From JAGSPQ01 sp038206395 (GTDB lineage Bacteria > Myxococcota > Myxococcia > Myxococcales > Myxococcaceae): 64,000 bases of DNA. How positions within the stretch are numbered: the stretch's first letter is position 1; each line of letters starts with the position of its first letter. The notes beneath the pieces are model-generated. The model worked only from the letters and a program-made list of their open reading frames with translations. It was not told where the DNA came from and did no database searches. A program made the position numbers and the translations under genes. The DNA is taken from assembly GCA_038206395.1 (NCBI GenBank), contig JBBRAX010000035.1:13380-77379 (forward strand). Direction: 5' to 3'. Below are positions 61,176 to 64,000 of the stretch, piece after piece.

Positions 61176-63623
61176 ATGCGAAGGTCGGTTCGGTGGTGGA
61201 TGGCGGCGGCGGTGTTGCCGCTGCTCGCGTGCTCGTCGGGTCCGGCCGATGGCGCCCTGAAGGTGGTGGTGAAGTTCGGCGCGGCCTCGGCGACGAAGTG
61301 TGTGATCGTCCAGGTGCGCAGCGGGGGCACGAAGGTGTCGACGGCGGCGCTCAATCGCAAGACGAAGCCCGAGCTCGTCGTCGGTGTGAAGAAATCGGTC
61401 GAGCTCAGCGGCACGGTGCAGCTGCAGGCGATGGGCTACTCGGCCGAAGGTTGCACCGAGGGTGCGCAGGTCGAGTCGAGCGCCGTCGAGAGCGCCGACC
61501 TCGATGCGCTGGGCGTGACCACTGTCGTGCTCCGGCTCGACCCTTCCGACCCAGGCGACGGCGGCATGGACGTCGATCAAGACAGCGACACGTACAAGAA
61601 GTCGGTGGACTGCGACGACACGAACCCGGCGATCAACCCGGGCGTGGCCGAGAAGTGCAGCAACGGTCTCGACGACAACTGCGACCTGGCGCTCGACTGC
61701 GCGGATCCGAAGTGCGGCGGCGCGAGCTGCAACGACAACGACGCCTGCTCGGCGATCGACGTGTGTATGAACGGCGTTTGCGTCGGCACGCAGGTGATGG
61801 CGTGCACCAGCACCAACCCGTGTGAGCTCAGCCCCGGCCTCTGCTCGGCGGGCGCGTGCCAGTTCGCCGTGAACGTCGGCGCGGTGTGCCCGACCGGGTT
61901 TTGCCGCGCGGACAAGACGTGTGCATTGGGCGAGGTGAACTGCGCCAACGGCGTCGATGACGACAACGACGGCGGCGCGGACTGCGCGGACTCGGCGTGC
62001 GCGGATCAAGCGTGCGACGCGGGCGTGCTGCTGTGCCACTCGGGAGCGACCTGCCAGGCCGGCCAGTGTGCGCCGTTGGCATCGTCGGTGAAGACCTGCA
62101 CGGCTCCGGCGGGTGGGTGCTTCACGGGGGGCGCGTGTCAGGCGGACGCGGGCTGTGTCTTCACGCAACTGGACGCAGGCGCGACGTGTCCAGGTGGATC
62201 GTGCAGGGCGGACGCGGGCTGCGGGCCGGTGGAAGCGGGAGCGCTGTGTGCGAACGGCCTCGATGACGACGGCGACGGGCTCACCGACTGCAGCGACCCG
62301 AGCTGCAACGCGAGCGCATGCGACGACGGGATGAGCTGCACGAAGGGCACGGTCTGCGTCGGGCTCGCGTGTGGCGGCGGCATGGGGCAGGTCTGCCCGG
62401 CAGCGCCGGCGTGCAGCGTGACGAGCATGTGTCTGGCGGATGGCGGGTGCGTGTTCGCTGCAGGGCCGGCAGGCGTGGCGTGTGGAGATGGCGGCACGTG
62501 CACGCCGAGTGGCGCGTGCGCGTTCGACGCGGGCGTTTCGGATGCGGGTGGATTCCCCTACGTGCCGTCGAACTTCAACCCGGCCGCGATTCCGGCGGTG
62601 CAGATCATGGGCGACGTGCGGTTCACCAACTGCACCGCGGTGTTCGACGCGACGACGGGGCTATGGCCGCAGACGTGTTTGCAGTTCGTGCCGCTGCCGT
62701 TCTCGGTGACGCAGCCGGGGGGCGAGCAGGTCTGGGTGTTGGCGATGCGGTCGCTGACGATCGACGCGAACGCGGCGCTGCGGCTGCAGGGAAACCGGCC
62801 GGTGATCCTCGCGATCTACGGCGGCGCGGATTTCAGCGGGCCGGTGAGCGCGCGAAGCACGCAGTCGGGCGCCGGAAGTGGGCTCGGCGCGGGCGGCAAC
62901 TGGTCAGGGTGTGCAGCGGCGGGCCTTCTGGGGACGAACGGCGGACAGCGCTCGGGCTTCGGAGCAGGTGGCGGTGGAGCGGCGTTCGCGACGGACGGCG
63001 GCAATTCGGTGACGAGCATGACGGCGGTGGGCGGGGTCGGTGGCGTGGGCAAGGCCGATTCGCTGGTGCCGTTGCATGGTGGGTGCAAGGGCGGCACGGG
63101 TGGCGGCGCGACGGCGGCGGCGGGCGGCGCGGGTGGCGGCGCGGTGCAGGTCAGCGTGTCGGGAACGTTGAAGGTGAGTTCGTGGATTTCGGCGAGCGGC
63201 GGGGGCGGCCGGGAGGGCGGCACGAACACGGGCGGCGGCGGAGCGGGAAGCGGCGGCGCGGTGTTCCTCGAGGCCTCGGCGATCGACCTGGCTGCGACGG
63301 CGCGGCTCACGTGCAACGGCGGCGGCGGCGCGGAAGGTGGCGGCGCCAACGACCCGGGAGCGAATGGCGTCGATGGCTCGGCGAACAGCGCGACGCCGGC
63401 CCCGGGGGGTCCCTTCATGACGCTGAACAACACCAACGGCGGCAACGGTGGAAATGGCGCGGCTGGAGCCATCGCGGCTGAGCCGGGCGAGCTGAACAAC
63501 AACAGCTCGGGGGGTGGTGGCGGTGGGCTCGGGCACATCCGGCTGCGCGCGATCAACGCGTGCGTCACAACCGGCGCGGTGCTCTCGGGGATCGTGAGTC
63601 GCAGCCCGAACTGCCCGCCGTGA
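61176..63623 (+). CDS. Large MopE-like surface lipoprotein with Gly-rich domain
   Basis: 815 residues from ATG 61176 (MRRSVRWWMAAAVLPLLAC, lipidated Cys at 19). Cys/Asp repeats (CDDTNPAINPGVAEKCSNG, CANGVDDDNDGGADCADSAC and others) like the metal-binding MopE family, then a C-terminal half (about 480-815) of parallel beta-helix style with Gly stretches (GGNGGNGAAGA), typical of right-handed beta-helix adhesins. Surface exposed; function unknown. It follows the glycosylase gene but is probably separately expressed. Confidence 0.82.
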   Translation: MRRSVRWWMAAAVLPLLACSSGPADGALKVVVKFGAASATKCVIVQVRSGGTKVSTAALNRKTKPELVVGVKKSVELSGTVQLQAMGYSAEGCTEGAQVESSAVESADLDALGVTTVVLRLDPSDPGDGGMDVDQDSDTYKKSVDCDDTNPAINPGVAEKCSNGLDDNCDLALDCADPKCGGASCNDNDACSAIDVCMNGVCVGTQVMACTSTNPCELSPGLCSAGACQFAVNVGAVCPTGFCRADKTCALGEVNCANGVDDDNDGGADCADSACADQACDAGVLLCHSGATCQAGQCAPLASSVKTCTAPAGGCFTGGACQADAGCVFTQLDAGATCPGGSCRADAGCGPVEAGALCANGLDDDGDGLTDCSDPSCNASACDDGMSCTKGTVCVGLACGGGMGQVCPAAPACSVTSMCLADGGCVFAAGPAGVACGDGGTCTPSGACAFDAGVSDAGGFPYVPSNFNPAAIPAVQIMGDVRFTNCTAVFDATTGLWPQTCLQFVPLPFSVTQPGGEQVWVLAMRSLTIDANAALRLQGNRPVILAIYGGADFSGPVSARSTQSGAGSGLGAGGNWSGCAAAGLLGTNGGQRSGFGAGGGGAAFATDGGNSVTSMTAVGGVGGVGKADSLVPLHGGCKGGTGGGATAAAGGAGGGAVQVSVSGTLKVSSWISASGGGGREGGTNTGGGGAGSGGAVFLEASAIDLAATARLTCNGGGGAEGGGANDPGANGVDGSANSATPAPGGPFMTLNNTNGGNGGNGAAGAIAAEPGELNNNSSGGGGGGLGHIRLRAINACVTTGAVLSGIVSRSPNCPP

Positions 63624-63737
63624 CACACGGGGTGGTCGAGGCGGTGAAGTGCGACTACCTCCCAAGCCCGCGGGCCTGGTTCGGCCGAGCGCCCGCCTCA
63701 AAGTGATCCTGCACCCTTAGCGACACCCCCGACACCT

Positions 63738-64000
63738 CCGTCGGACCGTCGGACCGTCGGACCGTCGGACCGTCGGACCGTCGGACCGTCGGAGCGTCGG
63801 ACCGCCGTCAGAGCGTCGGACCGCCGTCAGAGCGTCGGACCGTCAGAGCGTCGGACCGCCGTCAGAGCGTCGGACCGCCGTCAGAGCGTCGGACCGTCGG
63901 ACCGTCGGACCGTCAGAGCGTCGGACCGTCGGACCGTCAGAGCGTCGGACCGTCGGACCGTCGGACCGTCGGACCGTCGGTCCGTCGGACCGTCGGAGCG
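63738..64000. repeat. Octamer tandem array at the right edge
   Basis: About 32 copies of an 8-bp unit CCGTCGGA with variants GTCAGAGC and inserted GCC. Between 63795 and 63920 the variants form a higher-order ladder of 16-, 19-, 24- and 32-bp blocks. It has no gene. It runs off the window, so the full length is unknown. Confidence 0.95.

Noticed and set aside
63738..64000. CRISPR array
   Set aside because: Units are 8 bp and directly abutting, with no unique spacers and no cas genes.

Overview
The window reads as chromosomal DNA of a myxobacterium (Myxococcota). Support: very high GC with GC-rich third positions; Pkn-type Ser/Thr kinases with one transmembrane helix; long TPR proteins; NtrC-like and FHA-sigma54 regulators; two ECF sigma/anti-sigma pairs; many secreted lipoproteins with CNGxDDDC / DAGTPDAG repeats (MopE-like) typical of the group. 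Lineage is inferred from gene style only; no rRNA is present. The genes are mostly long same-strand runs with 4-base ATGA overlaps.

Layout. 1-10 kb: EamA transporter end, a frameshifted S26-like peptidase, a heme A synthase half fused to an HPr-kinase-like half, a copper-protein gene, a TPR protein, two exported c-type cytochromes, an NtrC regulator, CBS and CHAD proteins, a gutted universal stress protein, and an antitoxin next to a gutted PIN toxin, ending at tRNA-Ala(CGC) with a strong terminator. 10-18 kb (minus): kinase, CoA-transferase, zinc protein, 5'-nucleotidase lipoprotein, then four secreted proteins. 18-24 kb: RluA-type synthase, a scar joining two foreign gene fragments around a perfect 30-bp palindrome, PAP2, flavin reductase-like, AI-2E-type permease, PurF. 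24.3-27.4 kb: ECF sigma / DUF4384 anti-sigma / periplasmic caspase-like operon. 27.4-42.2 kb: MsrP, methyltransferase, FHA-sigma54 activator, second sigma/anti-sigma pair, TetR with a divergent Rieske oxygenase, AsnS, a 1328-residue TPR protein, an AbiEii-like pair, glycosyltransferase. 42.2-43.0 kb: a low-GC decayed stretch. 43.0-49.3 kb: tightly coupled kinase / Cache-like sensor / di-heme peroxidase / porin / cupredoxin operon. 49.3-64 kb: Gly-rich lipoprotein, a 158-bp palindromic MITE-like element, second RluA, several unknowns, a DUF2058 protein, thioesterase and acyl-CoA dehydrogenase, membrane protein, AlkA-like glycosylase, MopE-like lipoprotein, and an octamer satellite running off the right edge.

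The best candidates for undescribed biology are the sigma/anti-sigma/caspase operon, in which the protease domain appears tethered to an outer-membrane barrel, and the kinase-to-cupredoxin operon, which looks like a regulated outer-membrane/periplasmic copper or heme redox module. A second theme is a cluster of internally deleted or chimeric genes in the first 20 kb. These are either real deletion scars or assembly/amplification chimeras, and reads spanning the joins would decide.
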